A stretch of DNA of 64,000 nucleotides, from positions 474,001 to 538,000 of the forward strand of contig NZ_OY775906.1 of NCBI RefSeq assembly GCF_963675065.1, read 5' to 3'. Both the position numbers and the translations under genes were made by a program. Below the pieces are notes generated by a model that worked only from the letters and a program-made list of their open reading frames with translations, was not told the origin of the DNA and did not search any database. Source of the DNA: an uncultured Draconibacterium sp. (GTDB lineage Bacteria; Bacteroidota; Bacteroidia; Bacteroidales; Prolixibacteraceae). Positions 18,601-26,476 of this stretch are shown here, piece after piece (position 1 is the stretch's first letter; each line of letters begins with the position of its first letter).

Positions 18601-21145
18601 GTCGAAAGCGGGAAAAGCACTGGTAAGCCTTGAAAACGGAACCGAAGTGCTGGATATGTTTTGGGTAGAAACCACGGATAAAGAAACGCGTTTTACGCTA
18701 AAAGCCAACAAAAAAATGGCTCCCAATTTTTATGTGAATGTAAGTTTGATTCAGGCTTACGAAAGCACCGAAAATGATGCTCCATTGCGGCTTTATGGTA
18801 TAATTCCGGTAAAAGTTGAAGACCCGGAAACCATTCTTCAGCCACAGATTAAAACCAGTAACGAAATTGAACCCGAAACGAATTATACGGTGGAAGTGTC
18901 GGAAAAAGCCGGTAAAAAAATGACTTACACACTTGCCATTGTTGATGAAGGTTTGTTAGGATTAACCAATTATAAAACGCCAAATCCACACTACTCGTTT
19001 TATCAGCGCGAAGCTTTGGGCGTTAAAACCTGGGATATGTACGATTATGTGGTTGGAGCTTATGGAGCCCGCCTTGAAAAAGCCTTTGCTGTTGGTGGTG
19101 ACGGAAGTTTGGTAGAAACGGATAAAAAAGAGGCCAACCGTTTTAAGCCGGTGGTGCAGTTTGCCGGGCCTTTTACGCTGGAAGCCGGGAAAACCCAAAA
19201 ACACGAATTTAAAATGCCCAATTATATTGGTGCGGTTCGTATGATGGTGGTGGCCGGAAACCAGGGCGCATATGGTGCCGAAGAAATTTCGGTGCCGGTG
19301 CGTAAAGGATTGATGTTGTTGGCAACGGTTCCGCGTAAGTTGGCGCCATTGGAAACATTTGATCTTCCGGTTGATGTGTTTGCCATGAAAGATAATCTGA
19401 AAAATGTTTCAGTTTCTGTAAAAACAAATGAGTTGTTTGAGCTTGTAGGCGACAAAGAGAACTCCATTCAGTTTACTGAAACTGGTGAAAAAATGACCTT
19501 CTTTAAATTGAAGGTAAAGGACGATATTGGTGTTGGAAAAATTGTTGTTGAAGCAAAATCCGGTAACGAACGCGCCACATATGAAGTTGAGGTTGATGTG
19601 CGGAATCCGAATTTGCAGCTTGTTAAACAAAATGCAAAACTGGTTCCTGGCAACGAAAGCTGGACTTGTAATCTGCAGTCGCCGGGTACGCCGGGCACAA
19701 ATGAAGCCTGGATTGAAATTTCAGGATTTCCTCCATTAAATCTCGCAAAACATCTGGATTACCTGATACAATACCCACACGGTTGTGTAGAACAGGTTAC
19801 TTCATCGGTTTTCCCGCAATTGTTCCTGGGACAGTTAACCGACTTAACCGCCGACCAGAAATTGGAAATAGAAGACAATGTTCGTAAGGCACTGGTAAAA
19901 TTGCAGTCGTACCAATTGGGAAGTGGAGGATTTAGTTACTGGCCCGGATCGGCATACGTTAACAGCTGGGCAACAAATTACGTCGGGCACTTTATTCTGA
20001 TGGCAGAAAAGGCCGGTTATTCACTTCCATTTGGCTTAAAGGATAAATGGCTGCGCTATCAGCAATCGGAGGCCAGAAACTGGAAAGGAAATCAATATTT
20101 CGCGCATTATTCGCAATTACGAAACTACGATTTAACACAAGCCTATCGCCTGTATACCCTGGCTTTGGCCGGAAGTCCTGACATGGGAGCTATGAACCGT
20201 TTGCGCGAAAAAGGCAGCAAAGCTTCAGATGTTAGCTGGCGTTTGGCATCGGCCTATATTCTTGCCGGGAAAAAGGATGCTGCTGGGCAACTGGTTGTTA
20301 ATTTAACAACCGAAGTAACAGATTATACCGAGTTTGGAGGAACTTTCGGATCATCGTTGCGCGATAAAGCCATGTTGCTTGATGCACTAACCTTGCTTAA
20401 GGATCAGGAGAATGCTTTTGAAATGCTGAAGTCGATATCGGATGAGTTGAACAGCCGCGACTGGCTGAGTACACAAACGGCTGCATGGTGTTTGTATGCC
20501 GCTGCGCGCTTCTCGGAAGAATTTTATACCGATGGTAACGAAACAGCATTCGAACTTACATTAAATGGAAAGAAACAACAATTACGCACAAAAATCCCGG
20601 TAGTTAAAATCCCGGTAGAGAACGGTACGGCAGATAAGGTTAGTGTTGAATTTGAAAACAAAGGAAGTAGTGCAACTTATGTAAGAGTTGTCGCAAAAGG
20701 AGTTCCATCGGGTATCGATTCCGTTTCTTCATCAGCTAACCTGGTAATGAATGTAAAATACCTGGATAGTGCAAACAAGGAGATTAATCCCGAAAGCATT
20801 GAGCAGGGTACCGACTTCAGAATGGAAGTTACGGTAAAACATCCGGGTAAACGAGTTGAATATGAAGAAATGGTTTTGTCAGCACTAATTCCTTCGGGGT
20901 GGGAAATTCTGAATAAACGTATTGGTGATGTTCCGGGAGAGGAATCGAATTTTGAGTACCAGGATATTCGCGATGACCGGATTTACACCTATTTCGATTT
21001 GGAAATAAACGAGCAAAAAACTTTTGTGTTCTATCTAAATGCTGCCTACAAAGGTCGGTTTTATCAACCACCGGTAAGTTGCGAGGCGATGTACGATAAT
21101 TCTGTAAACGCGAGAAAAGCCGGTAGAATGGTTGTTGTGAAATAA
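15623..21145 (+). CDS. Alpha-2-macroglobulin family lipoprotein with thioester
   Basis: 1840 residues; GTG start at 15623 opening into a lipoprotein signal peptide (lipobox AVSC, Cys18). Bacterial alpha-2-macroglobulins sit in the periplasm as membrane-anchored traps for invading proteases. Seen: N-terminal MG-like beta domains, the MG2-type segment GFIYGERDVWRPGDTMFLN, and the thioester motif GCVEQ at residues 1387-1391 (Cys1388, Gln1391) preceded by YPHG. Alpha-toroid repeats (GGFSYWPG, SYQLGSGGFSYW) and a C-terminal receptor-like domain follow. It is the thioester-bearing YfhM/ECAM type. The penicillin-binding protein 1C gene follows after 12 bases, the same partnership as yfhM-pbpC in Escherichia coli. 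Confidence 0.95.
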   Translation: MKKFIVPLFFLLLIAVSCKKNNKTNVDPGVEFAHYVQAYTSGVISSRTTISVYLTKPVELDGPAGELFEFKPNIKGETVQVGDRIFEFRSSEPLKQGTEYEASFFLGKVLNVKNDLQEMPFRFSTVPQSFTVTVEGLTNYEDIGATQMQLNGYVLTADVAEALAVENILTTRLDGEELPVTWDHDTGGRKHFFTVDSISRLQDDAGKLVVKWDGSSLDIDDTGMKELEVPALSDFKVLEADVVQQPEQCVTIRFSDALLKTQDLTGLIELKNNKNLRFELVGNLVKVWIDKRITGEVNLSVHEGIKSSNYARLKSGENFLLQFTNAEPKVRLLGKGVIVPQSESMIFPFEAISLNAVDVRIIQIFKDNVAQFFQENSINGDENLKQVGRLVYEKKVDLYSDEPISYNNWNTFKIDMAKMVDIEQGAIYRVELRFRKEYSLYNCPDNETEESLQETDFNQEEDYKTNWDTPGWYSMYYYPDGYNWRERDNPCHVSYYNYDRFVSKNIMASQLGIVAKEGKDHRMFFAVSNLLNTAPESDVDLKLYNFQHQLIESVKTDSRGLAEVDLKKKPFLLIAQKGNQFGYLRLDDGTSLSVSNFNVSGQEITDGMKGFIYGERDVWRPGDTMFLNFILETTAARPENHPVIFSLINPKDQQVERRVVTNNENGFYQLRTTTEKDAPTGNWRAEVQVGNSRFSKRVKIETIKPNRLKIDLDLPEDKVLDESNDVVPITASWLHGSPAKSLKAKVEVMLAKTNTTFEDYPNYSFTDPATSYALKEQTVFDGKLDETGKAKVPFVLEGLDNAPGMLNVWFTSRVFESGGDFSTSISNAKYSPFESYVGVRMPESDDNWYTTDTDYLPEIVTVDKNGKPVSGDDLEVLLYKINWRWWWESGSENLAHYVSGRYYQPVSNWTIPDAQHKSKIKLNVKYNNWQDNGRYFLWVKDNTSGHSTGTTFYMSKWGSWRSDGMEQGATMLSVRTDKEKYNVGDDIEVIIPSSKAGKALVSLENGTEVLDMFWVETTDKETRFTLKANKKMAPNFYVNVSLIQAYESTENDAPLRLYGIIPVKVEDPETILQPQIKTSNEIEPETNYTVEVSEKAGKKMTYTLAIVDEGLLGLTNYKTPNPHYSFYQREALGVKTWDMYDYVVGAYGARLEKAFAVGGDGSLVETDKKEANRFKPVVQFAGPFTLEAGKTQKHEFKMPNYIGAVRMMVVAGNQGAYGAEEISVPVRKGLMLLATVPRKLAPLETFDLPVDVFAMKDNLKNVSVSVKTNELFELVGDKENSIQFTETGEKMTFFKLKVKDDIGVGKIVVEAKSGNERATYEVEVDVRNPNLQLVKQNAKLVPGNESWTCNLQSPGTPGTNEAWIEISGFPPLNLAKHLDYLIQYPHGCVEQVTSSVFPQLFLGQLTDLTADQKLEIEDNVRKALVKLQSYQLGSGGFSYWPGSAYVNSWATNYVGHFILMAEKAGYSLPFGLKDKWLRYQQSEARNWKGNQYFAHYSQLRNYDLTQAYRLYTLALAGSPDMGAMNRLREKGSKASDVSWRLASAYILAGKKDAAGQLVVNLTTEVTDYTEFGGTFGSSLRDKAMLLDALTLLKDQENAFEMLKSISDELNSRDWLSTQTAAWCLYAAARFSEEFYTDGNETAFELTLNGKKQQLRTKIPVVKIPVENGTADKVSVEFENKGSSATYVRVVAKGVPSGIDSVSSSANLVMNVKYLDSANKEINPESIEQGTDFRMEVTVKHPGKRVEYEEMVLSALIPSGWEILNKRIGDVPGEESNFEYQDIRDDRIYTYFDLEINEQKTFVFYLNAAYKGRFYQPPVSCEAMYDNSVNARKAGRMVVVK

Positions 21146-21157
21146 TATTACTGTGCT

Positions 21158-23518
21158 TTGGTAAAGATTCTGAAAAACAGACGATTTTGGAAATGGGGAA
21201 GTATTGGAATTTTATCCATACTTGTCCTTTTCTTGCTTGGTGGTCTCTTTATTCCACGTCCGTTATTTACAACTTCGTATTCAACAGTTGTTGAAAGCAG
21301 TAATGGCGATTTGCTGGGGGCACGAATTTCTGATGATGAACAGTGGCGTTTCCCGGCAGTCGACAGTATTCCGCAAAAATACGAGCAGTGCGTATTGCAG
21401 TTTGAAGACAAACATTTTTATGCTCACCCCGGTGTAAATCTCGCCTCGATAGTACGTGCGATGGTACAAAATATAAAAGCCCGTGAAGTGGTGAGCGGGG
21501 GTAGTACAATTACCATGCAGGTGAGCAGGCTGGCACGTGGAAACAGAAAACGAAACCTGAAGAATAAAATGATTGAAGTTTTCTGGGCTTTACACATCGA
21601 ACTACGTTATTCAAAAGCTGAAATTCTGAAACTCTATGCATCGCATGCACCTTTTGGCGGAAACGTTGTAGGTATTGATGCGGCTTCATGGCGCTATTTT
21701 GCCCGCGATAGTGAGCAGTTATCCTGGGCCGAATCGGCAACATTAGCAGTGCTTCCCAATGCTCCGTCGCTAATTTACCCTGGCCGTCTTGACGATAAAC
21801 TGAAGCAGAAACGCGATCGTCTTTTACAAAAATTACTTGAAGCCGGAAAAATCGACAGTATGACCTTTGAACTGGCAATTTCTGAAACTTTGCCGGAAAA
21901 GGTAAATGCTTTGCCAAACGCGGCTTATCATTTTACTGAAATGATGAATGAAGAAAGGAAGGGACAGCGAACCCGTTCAACGATTAATAGCGTAATTCAA
22001 AACCGGGCGAACCAGGTTGTGCGAAAACATCAGAGGCGTTTAAAAGCAAACTACATTAATAATATGGCTGTTTTGGTGGCCGAAATTCCCTCGAAAAAAG
22101 TACTGGCTTACGTGGGAAATACACTTTCCATTGATAGTTTGGGTCACGGGAATTTTGTGGATGTTATACAAGCACCCAGAAGTACAGGTAGTATTCTGAA
22201 ACCCTTTTTGTATTGTAAAATGATGGATGAGGGAATGCTTTTACCAAGTATGTTGGTACCTGATATCCCGATACGTTTTGGAGGTTTTACCCCGATGAAT
22301 TTCGACCGGCAATATAATGGCGCAGTGCCAGCGGAAGAAGCTTTGGCACAGTCGTTAAATATTCCTGCAGTGCATTTACTACGCGAATTTGGCGTAGCAC
22401 CTTTTTATTCCTTTTTGAAACAAACCGGAATGACAACTTTGTATCAGGCACCCGATTATTACGGACTCTCATTGATTTTGGGTGGTGCTGAAGTAAAACT
22501 TTGGGACCTTGCCGGAATGTATGCCTCTCTGGCAACAATTCTGGATACATACAATAACCAGGACGGCTTATATCTTTCAAAGCCTTTTACCCCTTTAATC
22601 TGGGATGAAAATGAAAAGGCAGAGCAAGGATCAGAACTAAAACAACCGGTTGTTCGGGCAGCATCAATATATTCAACGTTTAAGGCTCTTTTGGAAGTAA
22701 CGCGGCCAAACACTGAAAGTGGCTGGGAACGGTTTGCTCATTCGAAAAAAATTGCCTGGAAAACGGGTACCAGTTTTGGATTTCGTGATGCCTGGGCTGT
22801 TGGTATAACACCCAAATATGTGGTTGCTGTGTGGTGCGGAAATGCCGATGGAGAAGGGCGTGCCGGACTAACAGGCGTGTCGGCTGCCGCTCCGGTAATG
22901 TTTGATGTGTTTTCAACTTTGCCCGATGCCAGCTGGTTTGAGACTCCTGTTGACGAAATGGACAGTATAGAAGTTTGCAGCGAAAGTGGTTTCTTACCAG
23001 GCGAAAATTGCGATGAAAGAAAGACTATACTTGTTCCACAGGGAAATAAAATTGGTGTTTGCCGGTGGCATCAGCGTATTCATTTAAATGCAGAACAAAC
23101 ACACCGGGTTAACGCCAATTGTTATCCGGTATCAAAAATGGTGCACAAAAACTGGTTTGTTCTTCCGCCTTCAATGGAATACTATTACAAGCGGGAAAAT
23201 GTCCTTTATGCAACTTTGCCCCCGCTGATGCCCGGCTGTACAGAAAATCAACAATTACTTGATTTTATATACCCCAGAGAATGGAATCGGATTTTTATTC
23301 CGGTAGAATTGGATGGAACAAAAGGTAAGTTAATCGTAGAGCTGGCACATCGTTTAAATAATGTTGATGTGTACTGGTACCTTGACGATGATTTTCTGGG
23401 TGTCACTAAAAATATGCATCAGTTTGAGCTTCGTCCCGAGCCCGGATGGCATACCATTACTGTAAGTGATAATTTGGGAAATCTGCTTACAAAACGATTC
23501 TTGGTAGTTAATCGATAG
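21158..23518 (+). CDS. pbpC: Penicillin-binding protein 1C (bifunctional transglycosylase/transpeptidase)
   Basis: 786 residues from a TTG start, 12 bases after the alpha-2-macroglobulin gene. One N-terminal membrane helix (residues 14-30) is followed by a GT51 transglycosylase domain with catalytic Glu83 (FEDKHFYAHPG) and GGSTITMQ. The transpeptidase domain has STGSILKP (Ser345 and Lys348 of SxxK), an SLN motif and KTGTS. A BiPBP_C-like beta domain ends the protein. It makes and cross-links peptidoglycan in the periplasm. The pairing with alpha-2-macroglobulin is a recurrent arrangement thought to link wall repair with defence after outer-membrane breach (literature hypothesis). Confidence 0.95.
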   Translation: MVKILKNRRFWKWGSIGILSILVLFLLGGLFIPRPLFTTSYSTVVESSNGDLLGARISDDEQWRFPAVDSIPQKYEQCVLQFEDKHFYAHPGVNLASIVRAMVQNIKAREVVSGGSTITMQVSRLARGNRKRNLKNKMIEVFWALHIELRYSKAEILKLYASHAPFGGNVVGIDAASWRYFARDSEQLSWAESATLAVLPNAPSLIYPGRLDDKLKQKRDRLLQKLLEAGKIDSMTFELAISETLPEKVNALPNAAYHFTEMMNEERKGQRTRSTINSVIQNRANQVVRKHQRRLKANYINNMAVLVAEIPSKKVLAYVGNTLSIDSLGHGNFVDVIQAPRSTGSILKPFLYCKMMDEGMLLPSMLVPDIPIRFGGFTPMNFDRQYNGAVPAEEALAQSLNIPAVHLLREFGVAPFYSFLKQTGMTTLYQAPDYYGLSLILGGAEVKLWDLAGMYASLATILDTYNNQDGLYLSKPFTPLIWDENEKAEQGSELKQPVVRAASIYSTFKALLEVTRPNTESGWERFAHSKKIAWKTGTSFGFRDAWAVGITPKYVVAVWCGNADGEGRAGLTGVSAAAPVMFDVFSTLPDASWFETPVDEMDSIEVCSESGFLPGENCDERKTILVPQGNKIGVCRWHQRIHLNAEQTHRVNANCYPVSKMVHKNWFVLPPSMEYYYKRENVLYATLPPLMPGCTENQQLLDFIYPREWNRIFIPVELDGTKGKLIVELAHRLNNVDVYWYLDDDFLGVTKNMHQFELRPEPGWHTITVSDNLGNLLTKRFLVVNR

Positions 23519-23582
23519 TGTTGTTAATGTTATTTCATATAAATGATATCAAAAAGTCATGAAACTGTTTCGGAAAACTTTG

Positions 23583-23590
23583 TAATTTTG
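23583..23590 (+). promoter_or_regulatory. Candidate -7 element for ribBA
   Basis: TAATTTTG matches TAnnTTTG and ends 21 bases before the ribBA ATG; no good -33 TTTG is present at 19-20 bases. The gap of 93 bases is too short for an FMN riboswitch plus promoter, and none is seen. Confidence 0.35.
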
Positions 23591-23611
23591 CGGCTGATTT
23601 AAAGGACAGAT

Positions 23612-24838
23612 ATGACAGATATAAAGCTTAACACAATTCCTGAAGCCATTGCTGCTATACAGAAAGGTGAAATGGTAATTGTTGTTGATGATGAAGATAG
23701 AGAGAATGAAGGTGATTTAATTATTGCCTCAGAATTGATCACCACAGAAATAGTAAATTTTATGGCTTCGCAGGCCCGGGGCCTTATTTGCGTTGCGATA
23801 ACAGAAGAACGTTGCAAGGAATTGGAACTGGAATTAATGGTGGGTAAGAACACATCGTCCAATGAAACGGCTTTCACCGTTTCGGTTGATGCGATTCATC
23901 CTGAAGTAACAACGGGTATTTCTGCTGCCGACCGCGCCATTACCATTAAAATGCTGGTTGACAAAAAAACCCGACCGGAACAATTAGGTCGTCCGGGGCA
24001 TATTTTCCCTTTAAAAGCAATGGAACGGGGGGTGTTGCGCCGTACCGGACATACCGAGGCTGCAGTTGACCTGGCTCGTTTAGCCGGATTAAAACCTTCG
24101 GGTGTGCTGGTTGAAATTATGAACGAAGACGGAACAATGGCCCGTTTGCCACAATTGTATGAGTTCGCACAAAAACATAATTTGAAGTTGGTTACCATTA
24201 AAGATTTGATTTCTTACCTATTTCAGAGTGAAAGTCTGATTGACAGAGGGGAAGAAGTTGCTTTGCCAACCGATTACGGTGATTTTAGGATTGTTCCTTT
24301 CCGTCAGAAATCAAATGGTGCCGAACATGTTGCTTTGATAAAAGGAGAGTGGGAGCCAAACGAACCAATTATGGTTAGGGTACACTCGTCGTGTATGACG
24401 GGCGATATTTTCGGATCGATGCGTTGTGAATGTGGCGATCAGTTACATGCCTCCATGAAAATGATCGAAGATGCCGGTAAAGGTGTTATTGTATATATGA
24501 TGCAGGAAGGTCGCGGGATTGGACTTCTCAATAAAATTGCTGCCTACAAATTGCAGGATCAGGGACTGGATACCGTTGAAGCAAATATTCATCTTGGATT
24601 TAAAGCTGATGAACGCGATTACGGGGTTGGAGCTCAAATCTTGAGTAATCTTGGTGTTACAAAAATGCGATTGCTTACCAATAATCCGGTTAAACGTGTT
24701 GGTTTGGAAGGTTATGGATTGGAAGTAACAGAGATTGTTCCTATTGAGATTGCTCCAAACGAACACAATCAGCGTTACATGAAAACCAAACGCGACCGGA
24801 TGGGGCATCACCTTAGAAAATTTAACTACGATAAATAA
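23612..24838 (+). CDS. ribBA: Bifunctional 3,4-dihydroxy-2-butanone-4-phosphate synthase / GTP cyclohydrolase II
   Basis: 408 residues, the usual fused form. The N-terminal RibB domain (about 1-205) has the acidic DDEDRENEGDLI loop and RRTGHTEAAVDL, and converts ribulose 5-phosphate to the four-carbon riboflavin precursor. The C-terminal RibA domain (about 210-408) has zinc ligands Cys261, Cys272 and Cys274 in CMTGDIFGSMRCECG and the catalytic EGRGIGL motif. It opens GTP to the pyrimidine precursor. Together they perform the two committed steps of riboflavin synthesis, feeding FMN/FAD to flavoproteins such as RnfG and RnfD. It is transcribed alone and followed by a perfect hairpin. Confidence 0.97.
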   Translation: MTDIKLNTIPEAIAAIQKGEMVIVVDDEDRENEGDLIIASELITTEIVNFMASQARGLICVAITEERCKELELELMVGKNTSSNETAFTVSVDAIHPEVTTGISAADRAITIKMLVDKKTRPEQLGRPGHIFPLKAMERGVLRRTGHTEAAVDLARLAGLKPSGVLVEIMNEDGTMARLPQLYEFAQKHNLKLVTIKDLISYLFQSESLIDRGEEVALPTDYGDFRIVPFRQKSNGAEHVALIKGEWEPNEPIMVRVHSSCMTGDIFGSMRCECGDQLHASMKMIEDAGKGVIVYMMQEGRGIGLLNKIAAYKLQDQGLDTVEANIHLGFKADERDYGVGAQILSNLGVTKMRLLTNNPVKRVGLEGYGLEVTEIVPIEIAPNEHNQRYMKTKRDRMGHHLRKFNYDK

Positions 24839-24843
24839 AATTT

Positions 24844-24868
24844 CACTTTGTAAATTATTTACAAAGTG
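24844..24868. terminator. Perfect 11-pair hairpin after ribBA
   Basis: CACTTTGTAAA (24844-24854), loop TTA, TTTACAAAGTG (24858-24868). There is no T tract on the plus strand after it, so termination is uncertain. It could equally be a protein-binding palindrome for the sulfatase promoter that starts one base later. Confidence 0.55.
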
Positions 24869-24869
24869 G

Positions 24870-24916
24870 CTTGATAGATGAAATTTCATGATTAGATTTG
24901 TAGAATAAATCTAATC
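24870..24916 (+). promoter_or_regulatory. Promoter for the sulfatase pair, with an overlapping palindrome
   Basis: A -33-like CTTG at 24870-24873 and a -7 TAGATTTG at 24893-24900 are separated by 19 bases, the normal Bacteroidota spacing. Arms GATTAGATTT (24890-24899) and AAATCTAATC (24907-24916) form a perfect 10-base inverted repeat covering the -7 element and the expected start of transcription, ending one base before the ATG at 24918. Confidence 0.5.
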
Positions 24917-24917
24917 T

Positions 24918-26465
24918 ATGAAACATCTATTTGTACTTGTCTTTTTGTTTTTGGCAGTAGCACTCAATGCCTCCGAAAAAGAAAAGCACCCACACATTAT
25001 TTTTATAATAACCGATCAGCAACGTGCCGATGCGCTGGGGTGCATGGGCAATGCTGCCGTAATATCGCCTAATATCGATAAGCTTTCTGATTTGGGGGTA
25101 ACTTTTGTAAATGCTTACTCGTCGGTGCCCAGCTGCACACCGGCACGTGCCGGGCTGCTTACCGGTTTGTCTCCCTGGCATCATGGAATGTTGGGCTATG
25201 GCCGTGTCGCCCGAAAGTATAAATACGAAATGCCTCGGATGTTGCGCGAAGCCGGTTATTACACTTTTGGTATCGGGAAAATGCACTGGTTCCCGCAAAA
25301 AGCTTTGCATGGGTTTCACGGAACTTTAGTAGATGAAAGCGGTCGAGTTGAGCAAGATGGATTTGTTAGCGATTACCGCGATTGGTTTAAATTGCAGGCG
25401 CCCGGCAAAGATCCGGATAAAACCGGGATTGGCTGGAATGAACATAGTGCAGGAGTTTATCAGCTCGACGAAAAATTGCATCCTACTTATTGGACCGGTC
25501 AAACAGCGGTTGAGATCATTGAAAATTATAAGAAGGATAAACCACTATTTCTAAAAGTATCGTTTGCGCGTCCGCATAGTCCTTACGATCCGCCGCAGCG
25601 TTTTCTTGACCTTTATGAAGATGTTCAGATTCCAGTACCGTATTTAGGAGATTGGGATGAACAATATGAAGGTTTGGAAGGTGGTAAAGAAGCAGCTTTT
25701 GGCGATTTTGGAATTGATCATGCTATTGAAAGCCGGCGACATTATTACGCCAGCATCACCTTTATTGACGAGATGGTTGGAAAGATCATTCAGACGCTGA
25801 AGGAAAAAGGCATTTATGAAAATACGCTGATTTGTTTCACATCCGACCATGGTGATATGTTGGGCGACCACTACCACTGGCGAAAAACCTATGCTTACGA
25901 AGGTTCATCAAATATCCCTTTTATAGTGAAATGGCCTGAATCGTTGGAAGGCAAATTAGCTCCCGGTTCCAGATTAGAACAGGTTACCGAGTTACGTGAT
26001 TTTCTCCCCACATTCTTAGATGCTGCCGGAGCAGATATTTCTGAGGATATGGATGGTTTATCAATTCTCGAGTTGATTAAAGATCCGCAAACTGCATGGA
26101 GAGATTACATCGATCTTGAACATGCAACAACCTATAGCGAGGAGAATTATTGGTGTGCTTTAACAGATGGCACCTGGAAATATATCTGGTTTTTCAGAAC
26201 AGGAAAGGAACAACTTTTTAACCTGAAAACTGATCCGGGAGAGCAAAACGATATGTCTTCAACAAATTTGGAAGTAACAGAAACCTGGCGCCAAAAAATG
26301 GTTGATCATTTGAGCGAAAGGGGAGACGGATTTGTAAAAGGTGGGAAGTTGGTTCAGCGATCAGAGACTTTATTGTACAGTCCGAATTACCCAAATGACG
26401 AGCGTACGCCAAATGAGCTGATTAATGATTGGAGAATAGAGTATAAAGGTGTAATCGAAAACTAA
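24918..26465 (+). CDS. Secreted sulfatase (type I, formylglycine-dependent)
   Basis: 515 residues with a cleavable signal peptide (MKHLFVLVFLFLAVALNASE). The sulfatase motif CTPAR starts at Cys73, which must be converted to formylglycine; metal-binding residues are visible in IIFIITDQQRADALG and TSDHGDMLGDHY. It belongs to the alkaline-phosphatase superfamily and removes sulfate esters, probably from carbohydrates, in the periplasm or outside. The substrate cannot be told from the sequence. It is followed after 11 bases by a second, distinct sulfatase, so the two probably act on one glycan. No sulfatase-maturing radical SAM enzyme, SusC/D pair or glycosidase adjoins them. Confidence 0.92.
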   Translation: MKHLFVLVFLFLAVALNASEKEKHPHIIFIITDQQRADALGCMGNAAVISPNIDKLSDLGVTFVNAYSSVPSCTPARAGLLTGLSPWHHGMLGYGRVARKYKYEMPRMLREAGYYTFGIGKMHWFPQKALHGFHGTLVDESGRVEQDGFVSDYRDWFKLQAPGKDPDKTGIGWNEHSAGVYQLDEKLHPTYWTGQTAVEIIENYKKDKPLFLKVSFARPHSPYDPPQRFLDLYEDVQIPVPYLGDWDEQYEGLEGGKEAAFGDFGIDHAIESRRHYYASITFIDEMVGKIIQTLKEKGIYENTLICFTSDHGDMLGDHYHWRKTYAYEGSSNIPFIVKWPESLEGKLAPGSRLEQVTELRDFLPTFLDAAGADISEDMDGLSILELIKDPQTAWRDYIDLEHATTYSEENYWCALTDGTWKYIWFFRTGKEQLFNLKTDPGEQNDMSSTNLEVTETWRQKMVDHLSERGDGFVKGGKLVQRSETLLYSPNYPNDERTPNELINDWRIEYKGVIEN

Positions 26466-26476
26466 TAACCAGGAAA

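Noticed and set aside
23519..23611. FMN riboswitch before ribBA
   Set aside because: The gap is only 93 bases and lacks the conserved RFN-element blocks.
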